Below, piece by piece: positions 19,087 to 26,745 of a stretch of DNA of 64,000 nucleotides. The notes beneath the pieces are model-generated. The model was given only the letters and a program-made list of their open reading frames with translations. It did no database searches and had not been told where the DNA came from. How positions within the stretch are numbered: position 1 is the stretch's first letter; every line of letters starts with the position of its first letter. This stretch comes from Mucilaginibacter sp. OK098. Lineage in GTDB: Bacteria; Bacteroidota; Bacteroidia; Sphingobacteriales; Sphingobacteriaceae. The position numbers were made by a program, and so were the translations under genes. Location of the stretch: NCBI RefSeq assembly GCF_900142915.1, contig NZ_FRCM01000001.1, positions 806,001 to 870,000 on the forward strand. The letters run 5' to 3'.

Positions 19087-20763
19087 ATGAACTGGAAACC
19101 TTATCACAAGCCTGTTTTAATTGTAATAGCTGTCGTATCGCTTGGCTATAGCTGCAGGTTGGGTGCAAAAAGTAATGCCGAAGACAGCGTGGCCTATCTA
19201 AATAAAGCATCAATTAATCCCGATACCAATAAGATTGATGCAATAAATCAACCTCAAATAAATGTTGACCATAGCAATGATCCAGTGCCGCTAAAAAACA
19301 TGTTTGGCATTAACGGATACGAATGGAATTTTTTAGAAAATCCGGGTAGCCCTAATGACAGGAAGCATATTTACGAGGACAATATGGCCCTGGTAAAAAC
19401 TTTCTCGGCCTTAAGGCATTACCTGAACTGGAATAGGATTGAAACTACAAAAGGCAACTATACTTTTAATCCTACCAATAACGGCGGCTGGGATTACGAT
19501 ATAATTTATGAACGCTGTAAACAGGATGGTATTTTAGTTTTGGCAGACCTGAAAAACATCCCCGAATGGTTACAAAAAACCTACCCGGCAAGTTCAAGGG
19601 ATGATGATAATGCACCAGCTCCTTACGGACAAAGCTTAAATAGCCCTGCCTCCTATGCCGATCAGGCCCGTGCCGCATTCCAGTTTACTGCAAGATATGG
19701 CTTTAATAAAAATATTGATAGATCTCTTGTAAAAGTTGATGACCGCAAACGCTGGAATGGCGATATCCCTAATGAGGTTAAAATTGGGATGGGCCTGATA
19801 AAATACATTGAATGCGGAAACGAGCGCGACAAATGGTGGGGCGGTGATGACACCCATCAAACAGCCGAGCAGTATGCAGCAAATTTATCGGCATTTTATG
19901 ATGGCAATATGGGTAAGCTCGGCGCAGGCATTGGTGTAAAAGCTGCCGACCCCAATATGCAGGTAGTTATGGGCGGCTTGGCAACTGCCGATGTAAAGCG
20001 CGTTCAAAAGATAATAGACTGGTGCAAAACAAACCGCGGATATAAAAAAGACGGCAGTATTAATCTTTGTTTCGATGTGATCAATTATCACCTGTATTCA
20101 AATAATGGCGATGTTAGGGTACAAAAACGAGCTACAACAGGAATCGCTCCTGAGCTTTCTATCTCGGGCAGCGTAGCCAACTCTTTCGTTAGCCTGGCAA
20201 ACAGCCTGTTGCAGCACCCCGAGGTTTGGGTAACCGAAACAGGCTATGATATAAACCAGGGAAGCTATCAAAAGGCCGAATCAATTGGCGCAAAAACAGT
20301 ATTAGCTAACCATGCCGACTGGATCTTACGTACCTCCCTCCTATATATCCGTCACGGCGTCAAACGGGTATTTTTTTACCAGTTGTTTGACGATCATGCC
20401 GGCGGCTCAACCCAATATGCCACATCTGGCCTCGCCGAAGGCATAAAACGCAGGCCTGCCTCAGACTATATCTTACAAGCTACCAAACTGATGGGTGATT
20501 ATAATTATATAAAAACAATCAGTAAAGATCCTTTGGTTGACCAATACCAGCTGGCCGATAAAACGATGTTTGTATTAACCATTCCCGATGAAACCGGCAG
20601 AAAAGCCAACTATACTTTGGATTTGGGAAAAGCTACGAAAGCAAACATCCACACTTTAAAGATAGGCGCTGATGTTATGGATAATAAAATAGTTAATACA
20701 ACTAATGGTAAAGTGACTGTTGATGTGACGGAGACGCCAGTGTTTGTGGAAGGGGTTATGTAG
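19087..20763 (+). CDS. Glycoside hydrolase-like (beta/alpha)8-barrel lipoprotein
   Basis: 558 residues. N-terminal lipobox LGYSC (residues ~18-22) predicts lipidation. The barrel shows clan GH-A hallmarks: an acid/base motif with Asn245-Glu246 (IECGNERD) and a nucleophile-like Glu384 in VWVTETGYD, at the ends of strands 4 and 7. A C-terminal beta domain (~480-558) follows, as in GH39/GH30/GH5-like enzymes. The exact family is unclear to me. It stands alone, away from the GH cluster at 42-47 kb. Probably surface or periplasmic polysaccharide cleavage. Confidence 0.78.
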   Translation: MNWKPYHKPVLIVIAVVSLGYSCRLGAKSNAEDSVAYLNKASINPDTNKIDAINQPQINVDHSNDPVPLKNMFGINGYEWNFLENPGSPNDRKHIYEDNMALVKTFSALRHYLNWNRIETTKGNYTFNPTNNGGWDYDIIYERCKQDGILVLADLKNIPEWLQKTYPASSRDDDNAPAPYGQSLNSPASYADQARAAFQFTARYGFNKNIDRSLVKVDDRKRWNGDIPNEVKIGMGLIKYIECGNERDKWWGGDDTHQTAEQYAANLSAFYDGNMGKLGAGIGVKAADPNMQVVMGGLATADVKRVQKIIDWCKTNRGYKKDGSINLCFDVINYHLYSNNGDVRVQKRATTGIAPELSISGSVANSFVSLANSLLQHPEVWVTETGYDINQGSYQKAESIGAKTVLANHADWILRTSLLYIRHGVKRVFFYQLFDDHAGGSTQYATSGLAEGIKRRPASDYILQATKLMGDYNYIKTISKDPLVDQYQLADKTMFVLTIPDETGRKANYTLDLGKATKANIHTLKIGADVMDNKIVNTTNGKVTVDVTETPVFVEGVM

Positions 20764-20826
20764 AGACGCGTTATTTCATAAATGCTTCATGAATTTCAAC
20801 TTGATTAGTATATCATATAATTTTAT

Positions 20827-20834
20827 TAAATTTG
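20827..20834 (+). promoter_or_regulatory. -7 element TAAATTTG for hicBA
   Basis: Matches TAnnTTTG, 14 nt before the hicB ATG, so the transcript leader would be only a few nucleotides. Confidence 0.5.
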
Positions 20835-20848
20835 ATAAAGTGAATATT

Positions 20849-21067
20849 ATGAAAACTGTTCAAATCAATAGTGCTGTTTGGAAAGAAGGAGATTACTTTG
20901 TCGCCCAATGTTTAAACGTTGAGATTTCGAGTTTTGGAGATACAAAGGATGAGGCATTAGCCAATTTACAAGAGGCTTTAGAATTATATCTGGAAGATAA
21001 TGAACATCCCGAATTTACGATTATTGATAAACCTGAAATAGTCGGTTCCATTTTAAAATATGCCTAA
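20849..21067 (+). CDS. hicB: HicB-like antitoxin (short form)
   Basis: 72 residues starting at the ATG at 20849 (MKTVQINSAVWKEGDYFV). The frame is open further upstream, but that part is not conserved-looking. AQCLNVEISSFGDTKDEALANLQEAL is the partial RNase H fold of HicB that blocks the toxin. It lacks the C-terminal ribbon-helix-helix or HTH DNA-binding domain of long HicB, so autoregulation must differ or need another factor. The gene overlaps hicA by 8 bases in antitoxin-first order, the reverse of E. coli hicAB. Confidence 0.88.
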   Translation: MKTVQINSAVWKEGDYFVAQCLNVEISSFGDTKDEALANLQEALELYLEDNEHPEFTIIDKPEIVGSILKYA

Positions 21068-21272
21068 GCTTTATTCTTCTTCATACATACTTAAGGTGTT
21101 AGGCGATCATGGTTTTATCTTTATTTCTCAAAAAGGGAGCCATGTTAAACTTAGAAAAACTGATACAATAACCTTAACAGTAATAGTTCCCGCAAATAGA
21201 AAAGAAATCCCTATTGGAACATTTCGTTCCATTCTTCGTCAGTCCGCTTTAACGGAAGGTGATTTTAAATAA
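21060..21272 (+). CDS. hicA: HicA-like mRNA interferase toxin
   Basis: 70 residues with a dsRBD-like fold: [19 protein letters not shown], then [10 protein letters not shown] carrying the catalytic His, then [20 protein letters not shown]. HicA cleaves mRNA and is neutralised by HicB. The ATG at 21060 overlaps the hicB end. Both genes look intact. The lepA ATG is 35 nt downstream with its own -7 box. Confidence 0.9.
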   Translation: MPKLYSSSYILKVLGDHGFIFISQKGSHVKLRKTDTITLTVIVPANRKEIPIGTFRSILRQSALTEGDFK

Positions 21273-21292
21273 AAAATGTCGCCCTAAAAAGC

Positions 21293-21300
21293 TATTTTTG
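21293..21300 (+). promoter_or_regulatory. -7 element TATTTTTG immediately before lepA
   Basis: Matches TAnnTTTG, with its G only 7 nt before the lepA ATG. If transcription starts 5-7 nt after this box, lepA mRNA is leaderless or nearly so. Confidence 0.55.
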
Positions 21301-21307
21301 CGCTTCA

Positions 21308-23095
21308 ATGGAACACATTCGTAATTTTTGTATAATAGCACATATCGACCACGGTAAGAGTACACTTGCCGATAGGTTATTAGAATATACCAATACCATA
21401 ACCCAGCGCGAATCACAGGCACAATTGCTTGATGATATGGACCTGGAACGCGAGCGAGGCATCACCATAAAAAGTCATGCTATCCAAATGGACTATGAAT
21501 TGGATGGTCAGAAATACATCCTTAACCTGATTGATACACCCGGGCACGTGGATTTCTCTTACGAAGTTTCACGCTCTATTGCCGCTTGCGAAGGTGCATT
21601 GCTGATAGTTGATGCGGCACAGGGTATCCAGGCGCAAACTATCTCAAACCTGTATCTTGCTTTAGAGAACGACCTGGAGATCATCCCGGTTCTAAATAAA
21701 ATGGACCTTCCCGGTGCTATGCCCGAGGAAGTAAAAGACCAGATTGTTGAGCTGATTGGTTGCAAACGTGAAGATATTTTGGCAGCATCAGGTAAAACAG
21801 GTATGGGTGTACATGATATTTTACGTGCCATTGTAGCTCGTGTACCCGCTCCTGTCGGCGATCCGGAAGCTCCTTTACAGGCATTGATATTTGATTCGGT
21901 TTATAACTCGTTCCGCGGTATTGTGGCTTACTTTAAAGTGGTTAACGGCGAGATTCGAAAGGGTGACAAAGTGAAGTTTTTCGCCACTGAAAAACAGTAT
22001 ATAGCTGAAGAAGTTGGCACGCTAAAATTGAAACAGCTACCGAAAGACGTGATCAAAACCGGTGACGTGGGTTACATCATATCGGGTATTAAGGAATCAA
22101 GAGAAGTAAAGGTTGGTGATACCATCACTACTATTGCCCGCCCATGCGAAACCGGGATCCAGGGCTTTGAAGAAGTAAAACCGATGGTATTTGCCGGCAT
22201 CTACCCGGTTGATACTGACGAGTATGAAGAACTGCGCGAATCAATGGCCAAACTGCAATTGAACGATGCATCACTGGTATTTGAACCGGAATCATCCGCC
22301 GCGTTAGGCTTTGGTTTCCGTTGCGGTTTCCTTGGGATGCTGCACATGGAGATCATCCAGGAGCGGTTAGAGCGCGAGTTTGACATGACGGTGATCACAA
22401 CAGTTCCCAACGTATCATACATTGCGTTCACCACACGCGGCGAGCCTATCGTCGTAAACAACCCGTCAGATCTACCTGATCCAAGCAAGATTGATTATGT
22501 AGAGGAACCTTACATTAAGGCAACCATCATCACCAAATCTGAATTTGTGGGACCGGTAATGTCATTGTGCATTCAAAAGCGCGGTTTCATAAAAAATCAG
22601 TCGTACTTAACATCTGATCGTGTTGAGCTGATCTTTGAGATGCCGATGGGTGAGATCGTATTCGACTTTTATGATAAATTAAAAACCATATCAAAAGGCT
22701 ACGCTTCGTTTGATTACCACCAGATAGGTTACCGCCGGTCAGACCTGGTACGTTTGGATATCCGCTTAAACGCGGAACCGGTTGATGCTTTGTCGTCATT
22801 GATCTTTAGAGGTAACTCTTATGATTTCGGTAAAAAGATCTGTGAAAAATTAAGAGAACTGATCCCGCGACAGCAATTTGAAATTATTATCCAGGCATCC
22901 ATTGGTGCCAAAATTATAGCACGCGAAACCGTAAAGGCCTTGCGTAAGGATGTTACTGCCAAATGTTATGGCGGTGATATTTCCCGTAAGCGAAAACTAT
23001 TAGAAAAACAGAAAAAAGGTAAAAAACGTATGCGCCAGGTGGGTAATGTGGAGATTCCGCAGAGTGCGTTTATGGCAGTGCTGAAACTGGATTAA
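21308..23095 (+). CDS. lepA: Elongation factor 4 (back-translocating GTPase LepA)
   Basis: 595 residues. GTPase domain with G1 [10 protein letters not shown]3 [12 protein letters not shown] and G4 NKMDLP. The switch region [12 protein letters not shown] and the C-terminal LepA-specific domain ([21 protein letters not shown] start region) separate it from EF-G and BipA. Binds the ribosome and remobilises stalled translation. ATG start; unusually close promoter box. Confidence 0.97.
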   Translation: MEHIRNFCIIAHIDHGKSTLADRLLEYTNTITQRESQAQLLDDMDLERERGITIKSHAIQMDYELDGQKYILNLIDTPGHVDFSYEVSRSIAACEGALLIVDAAQGIQAQTISNLYLALENDLEIIPVLNKMDLPGAMPEEVKDQIVELIGCKREDILAASGKTGMGVHDILRAIVARVPAPVGDPEAPLQALIFDSVYNSFRGIVAYFKVVNGEIRKGDKVKFFATEKQYIAEEVGTLKLKQLPKDVIKTGDVGYIISGIKESREVKVGDTITTIARPCETGIQGFEEVKPMVFAGIYPVDTDEYEELRESMAKLQLNDASLVFEPESSAALGFGFRCGFLGMLHMEIIQERLEREFDMTVITTVPNVSYIAFTTRGEPIVVNNPSDLPDPSKIDYVEEPYIKATIITKSEFVGPVMSLCIQKRGFIKNQSYLTSDRVELIFEMPMGEIVFDFYDKLKTISKGYASFDYHQIGYRRSDLVRLDIRLNAEPVDALSSLIFRGNSYDFGKKICEKLRELIPRQQFEIIIQASIGAKIIARETVKALRKDVTAKCYGGDISRKRKLLEKQKKGKKRMRQVGNVEIPQSAFMAVLKLD

Positions 23096-23099
23096 AAAA

Positions 23100-23180
23100 G
23101 AGTCAGGAATCAAGATATCAAGAATCAAGATAGAATTTATAAAGCTTTTTTACTTCTTGATTCTTGACTCTTGGTTCCCT
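23100..23180. repeat. Heptad-word inverted repeat (nnTCAAG words)
   Basis: Starts 4 nt after the lepA stop. Left arm TCAGG/TCAAG at 23103, 23110, 23118 and 23125 (steps 7, 8, 7). Right arm CTTG at 23156, 23163 and 23170 (steps 7, 7). It lies between co-directional lepA and folD and overlaps a false upstream extension of folD. Confidence 0.85.
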
Positions 23181-23192
23181 AACCAAAATATA

Positions 23193-24074
23193 ATGAATTT
23201 ACTCGACGGAAAATACGTATCAGAAAAACTTAAGGGCGAAATAGCTGAATCAGCAGCTAAAATATTGGCAGAAACCGGGCGCAAGCCGCATTTGGTGGCA
23301 GTATTGGTTGGTCATGATGGCGGCAGCGAAACTTATGTTGCCAGTAAAATAAAAAACTGTGAGGCTGTGGGCTTTAAATCAACCCTGGTGCGTTATGAAA
23401 GTGATGTAACCGAGGAAGAATTATTAGCTAAAGTGGCCGAGCTTAATGCGGATGCTGATATTGACGGCATAATAGTACAATTGCCCCTGCCAAAGCATAT
23501 CGATCCTGAAAAAGTAACAGAAAAGATTGATTACCGCAAAGATGTGGATGGTTTTCACCCGGTTAACTTGGGCCGTATGCAGCGTAACCTGCCTTCGTTT
23601 ATCCCGGCTACCCCTTATGGCATTACCTTAATGCTGAAAGAATATGGAATTGAAACAGCAGGTAAGCATTGTGTGGTAGTTGGCCGAAGCAATATTGTGG
23701 GGTCGCCAATGAGCATCCTGATGGCACGCAACACTACTCCAGGTAATTGTACGGTAACCATTTGCCACAGCCGCACACCTGATATCAAAAAATTTACGCT
23801 TGATGCTGATATCCTTATTGTAGCCATCGGCAAAAAGAATTTTATTACTGCTGATATGGTAAAAGACGGTGTAGTAGTAATTGACGTAGGCATGAACCGC
23901 GAAACCAGCACCTTAACAAAATCCGGTTTTAAACTTTATGGTGATGTTGATTTTGAAAACGTATCTCCAAAAGCATCATGGATCACACCTGTACCCGGCG
24001 GTGTTGGTTTAATGACTATTATTGGTTTGCTGAAGAATACCCTGGCATCGGCTAATAAAGAGGTTTATAAGTAG
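23193..24074 (+). CDS. folD: Methylenetetrahydrofolate dehydrogenase / cyclohydrolase
   Basis: 293 residues from the ATG at 23193 ([13 protein letters not shown]). The frame opens at 23157, but that part is inside the repeat. Motifs: [16 protein letters not shown] with the catalytic Lys, [11 protein letters not shown], the [11 protein letters not shown] segment ([12 protein letters not shown]), [14 protein letters not shown] for NADP binding, and [12 protein letters not shown]. Interconverts methylene-, methenyl- and formyl-THF for purine and methionine synthesis. Confidence 0.97.
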   Translation: MNLLDGKYVSEKLKGEIAESAAKILAETGRKPHLVAVLVGHDGGSETYVASKIKNCEAVGFKSTLVRYESDVTEEELLAKVAELNADADIDGIIVQLPLPKHIDPEKVTEKIDYRKDVDGFHPVNLGRMQRNLPSFIPATPYGITLMLKEYGIETAGKHCVVVGRSNIVGSPMSILMARNTTPGNCTVTICHSRTPDIKKFTLDADILIVAIGKKNFITADMVKDGVVVIDVGMNRETSTLTKSGFKLYGDVDFENVSPKASWITPVPGGVGLMTIIGLLKNTLASANKEVYK

Positions 24075-24112
24075 TTGATTAAGTGAGTGGCTGGCCCAAT
24101 ACTATAAAATAT

Positions 24113-24205
24113 GTCATGCTGAACTTGTTTCAGCACCCCACATGCTAAGTCTGCACCATGTATACGGGAATGTCCTGTGGGGTGCCGAAATAAATTCGGC
24201 ATGAC
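24113..24205. repeat. Paired palindromic element (GTCATGCTGAA type)
   Basis: Arms 24113-24142 and 24176-24205 are 30 nt each and imperfectly complementary. Each arm holds its own small hairpin (GCTGAA...TTCAGC; GCCGAA...TTCGGC). It lies between the convergent stops of folD and the NTF2-like gene. BIME-like; a widespread intergenic element type in Bacteroidota as I recall. Confidence 0.8.
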
Positions 24206-24220
24206 GGAGAGGGCAGTCAA

Positions 24221-24655
24221 CTAACCCAAATACTCCTCAGGAATCTGGTAATTCTCATTTTCATCGCTCCAGGCCATTGAGGTAATTCGCCAGCTATCAT
24301 CAACCAATATAAATTGGATATAGTTGATGCCCCGCGGAAGGTTGTCTATTTCATGGTCGGCAAAACTGTATTCATATACGCTAAGGCGTTGTGCCACTTT
24401 GCCAAATACTTCAGTTTTTGAATACAATTCCCGTTGCATAAATTGTAATAAGGTACCGGCTGCAATCTGCGATTCCAATGCCTGTACAAATGTTTCAGCG
24501 GTAAAAGTAACCGGCTTGCCAAAGCTATTATTTACCAGCAATCCATCCGCATAAAACAATCCTTGTACAGTTTCCAGGTCGGGCATTTCGCCATCCTGGA
24601 AGCTTAACGATTCATAAAAATCTTCGGTTATATAATCAATAGCTCTTACGTTCAT
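24221..24655 (-). CDS. SnoaL/NTF2-like protein, unknown function
   Basis: 144 residues, no signal peptide. The pattern of an N-terminal helix (YITEDFYESLSFQDG), mid helices and a long beta hairpin ending in FILVDDSWRITSMAW fits the NTF2/SnoaL cone fold found in many small enzymes and binding proteins. No catalytic residues can be assigned. Its ATG overlaps the TGA of the Rieske gene (ATGA), so the two are coupled. Likely function unknown. Confidence 0.65.
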   Translation of the reverse strand: MNVRAIDYITEDFYESLSFQDGEMPDLETVQGLFYADGLLVNNSFGKPVTFTAETFVQALESQIAAGTLLQFMQRELYSKTEVFGKVAQRLSVYEYSFADHEIDNLPRGINYIQFILVDDSWRITSMAWSDENENYQIPEEYLG

Positions 24656-24984
24656 TTATTAAATACTTTCTTTATATCGTCCCAAACGGAACTGATCCCG
24701 ATATACAGGCTGTTGTCCTGTATTTTTACCGCATAGGTTTTTAGGTAATCCTCACTCCCTTTGCCGGTTTGCAAATCAAAGGAATAACCATGAAGCGGGC
24801 AAATTATTTTTCCATTTTCGCACCAGCCTGAACTTAGGTCGAAACCCTGGTGCGGGCAGGTTGCGGATACTGCAAATAGCTTCCCCTCGTACCCAACAAT
24901 ACAGATGCTTTTGCCTGTTACTTTTACTTTTTTCATGAAAGGCTTTTCAACGTCTTCTACATCCGCAGCCCAATACCACTTCAT
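24652..24984 (-). CDS. Rieske [2Fe-2S] ferredoxin-like protein (NirD type)
   Basis: 110 residues. Rieske cluster motifs CPHQG and CPLHGYSF are separated by 17 residues, with the Cys-His pairs intact. The single-domain form without a membrane anchor resembles NirD/BphF-type electron carriers. It starts 5 nt after the lipoprotein gene and overlaps the NTF2-like gene. No oxygenase or nitrite reductase partner is nearby; its redox partner is unknown. Confidence 0.9.
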   Translation of the reverse strand: MKWYWAADVEDVEKPFMKKVKVTGKSICIVGYEGKLFAVSATCPHQGFDLSSGWCENGKIICPLHGYSFDLQTGKGSEDYLKTYAVKIQDNSLYIGISSVWDDIKKVFNK

Positions 24985-24989
24985 AAATA

Positions 24990-25754
24990 TTAAAAGTCGA
25001 TCTTTAAATTCATTAATGACGGGTTTTTCATCACATCATCCATGTTGGTAATCAGGGTAACCCGTCTCCTGTCGGCTGATACGATGGCTTTGGGATTGTT
25101 TACTTTTTTTACAGGTTTGGCAAAATTGAGGATCACCTTATAAGGCATATCAATCAGCATGGCCTTTGCCATTGAAAAGGCTGAAGATGTTTTCTTTAAA
25201 AATGCATTAAACTTCGCTTTATCAATAACCCGGTAAAATTTATGTGGAGTAATTTCATAGGTGTAATAATCTTCTCCTGCAACCAGTTGCTGGGCATCAA
25301 AGCCTAAAGGCTGTTTCTCCTCTTTTGAAATAGATTTTAGTTGACTATTCATCGAGATCTTTGAAATGTGCTTAAGGTAATATTCAAGATCGGCAGAGTT
25401 CTTAGCCAGGTGATTAACGCTTACCTTCATTATACTTTTTTTCAGATCCATCTTTATTGATAGATTACTGCTTTTAGCCATGTTAGCCTCTTCCGCACTC
25501 ATTTTAAGCTGGGTTGTATCGGGCAGGGCAGTATAAAAATTTAAGGTAGTATCTTTTACCAACGAAAATTGAGGGGTTGCTTTAACAGAATCCGACATCA
25601 GGTTCATCAATACGGATACGGCGCTGCCCATGTCAAAACCATAAACTACGTTGCATGATCCGTCCTGTTTAAAATTATATTGTTCTTCAATATCAACACA
25701 TGAAGAAAAGCAAAGCAGAACGAAAAATAGTACCGGCAAGTATAGTTTTTTCAT
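24990..25754 (-). CDS. Lipoprotein of unknown function
   Basis: 254 residues. The lipobox SSC (Cys ~19) ends the signal MKKLYLPVLFFVLLCFSSC. The mature part begins EEQYNFKQDGSCNVVYGFDM and ends with RRRVTLITNMDDVMKNPSLM, a layout reminiscent of LppM-like beta-rich lipoproteins (a one-domain sheet followed by a helix pair), but I cannot name a family firmly. First gene of a three-gene unit with the Rieske and NTF2-like proteins. Confidence 0.65.
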   Translation of the reverse strand: MKKLYLPVLFFVLLCFSSCVDIEEQYNFKQDGSCNVVYGFDMGSAVSVLMNLMSDSVKATPQFSLVKDTTLNFYTALPDTTQLKMSAEEANMAKSSNLSIKMDLKKSIMKVSVNHLAKNSADLEYYLKHISKISMNSQLKSISKEEKQPLGFDAQQLVAGEDYYTYEITPHKFYRVIDKAKFNAFLKKTSSAFSMAKAMLIDMPYKVILNFAKPVKKVNNPKAIVSADRRRVTLITNMDDVMKNPSLMNLKIDF

Positions 25755-25785
25755 AATGCGAAATTTTAAGTAATAATAAGTAAAA

Positions 25786-25932
25786 TAGGTGAAAGGATAA
25801 AGGTAAAAGGCAAAAGGTTTTTTTAAATTTATTTATTGATGTTGAAGTTAAGTCTTTTACCTTTCTTCTCAAAGATTATCTTTCTATTATCACAATTTTA
25901 GGCCTTTTATCCTTTGCCTTTTACCTTTCCCC
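25786..25932. repeat. Heptad-word inverted repeat with shuffled words (AAAGGnn)
   Basis: AAAGG occurs at 25792, 25799, 25806 and 25813, exactly 7 nt apart. The right arm (25901-25932) is the complement made of the same words in a different order (left: -AT, -TA, -CA; right as complement: -TA, -CA, -AT). Between the divergent lipoprotein and queE starts; the queE -7 box follows 10 nt later. Confidence 0.85.
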
Positions 25933-25941
25933 TCAAAACAG

Positions 25942-25949
25942 TACCTTTG
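25942..25949 (+). promoter_or_regulatory. -7 element TACCTTTG for queE
   Basis: Matches TAnnTTTG, 10 nt before the queE ATG, implying a leader of only a few nucleotides. Confidence 0.55.
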
Positions 25950-25959
25950 CAGCTTAATT

Positions 25960-26583
25960 ATGGCACACCAAATACCGGAAGATGGCACGTTGCTTCCTTT
26001 AATGGAAGAGTTTTATACGATACAGGGGGAAGGATTCAATACAGGTAAGGCTGCTTATTTTATCCGCCTTGGTGGTTGTGATGTGGGTTGCCACTGGTGC
26101 GATGTTAAAGAAAGCTGGGACGCTGAACTTCACGCATTAACAGCTGCCGATCAGATTGTCGAAAATGCCTCCAAACATCCCTCAAAAGCGGTAGTAGTAA
26201 CCGGTGGCGAGCCCTTGATCTATAACCTTGATTACCTGACAGCCGGTCTGCAAAAAAAAGGTATCAAAACTTTTATAGAAACATCCGGTGCGTATCCGCT
26301 GTCAGGCAGCTGGGACTGGATCTGTTTATCGCCCAAAAAGTTCAAATCGCCAATGCACCTGGTTGCTGCCAATGCTGATGAGCTTAAGGTGATCGTATTT
26401 AATAAGTCGGATTTCGCTTTTGCAGAGGAAAACGCCAAACTTGTTTCGCCAAACTGTAAGCTGTTTTTACAGCCCGAATGGTCAAAGTCAAAAGAAATGA
26501 TCCCGCTTATTGTTGATTATGTAATGAATAACCCGCAATGGGAGATTTCTTTGCAAACGCATAAATACCTGAATATCCCGTAG
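25960..26583 (+). CDS. queE: 7-carboxy-7-deazaguanine synthase
   Basis: Radical SAM enzyme of queuosine/7-deazapurine synthesis. EEFYTIQGEGFNTGKAAYFIR leads to the cluster motif GGCDVGCHWCD (Cx3Cx2C). VVVTGGEPLIYNL follows, and the end is LQTHKYLNIP. 207 residues is normal. No other que genes are in the window. ATG start, short leader predicted. Confidence 0.94.
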   Translation: MAHQIPEDGTLLPLMEEFYTIQGEGFNTGKAAYFIRLGGCDVGCHWCDVKESWDAELHALTAADQIVENASKHPSKAVVVTGGEPLIYNLDYLTAGLQKKGIKTFIETSGAYPLSGSWDWICLSPKKFKSPMHLVAANADELKVIVFNKSDFAFAEENAKLVSPNCKLFLQPEWSKSKEMIPLIVDYVMNNPQWEISLQTHKYLNIP

Positions 26584-26585
26584 GG

Positions 26586-26690
26586 GAAAGAATCAAGAAA
26601 ATAAGAGTCAGGAATCAAGAAGATACATCTTAATAATTATACTTTTTTTCTTTTCCCCTGATTCCTGCGCCTTGTATCTTGACCCGTACA
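26586..26690. repeat. Heptad-word inverted repeat (nnTCAAG words), second copy of this word
   Basis: Left arm TCAAG/TCAGG at 26593, 26608 and 26615. Right arm CCTG/CTTG at 26657, 26664, 26671 and 26678, 7 nt apart. It begins within a few bases of the queE stop; the next gene starts at 26746. Confidence 0.8.
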
Positions 26691-26745
26691 TATTGCATCT
26701 CAAAAAAAAATGTAACTTAGGATACAAAAACACGTATCAAAACCA

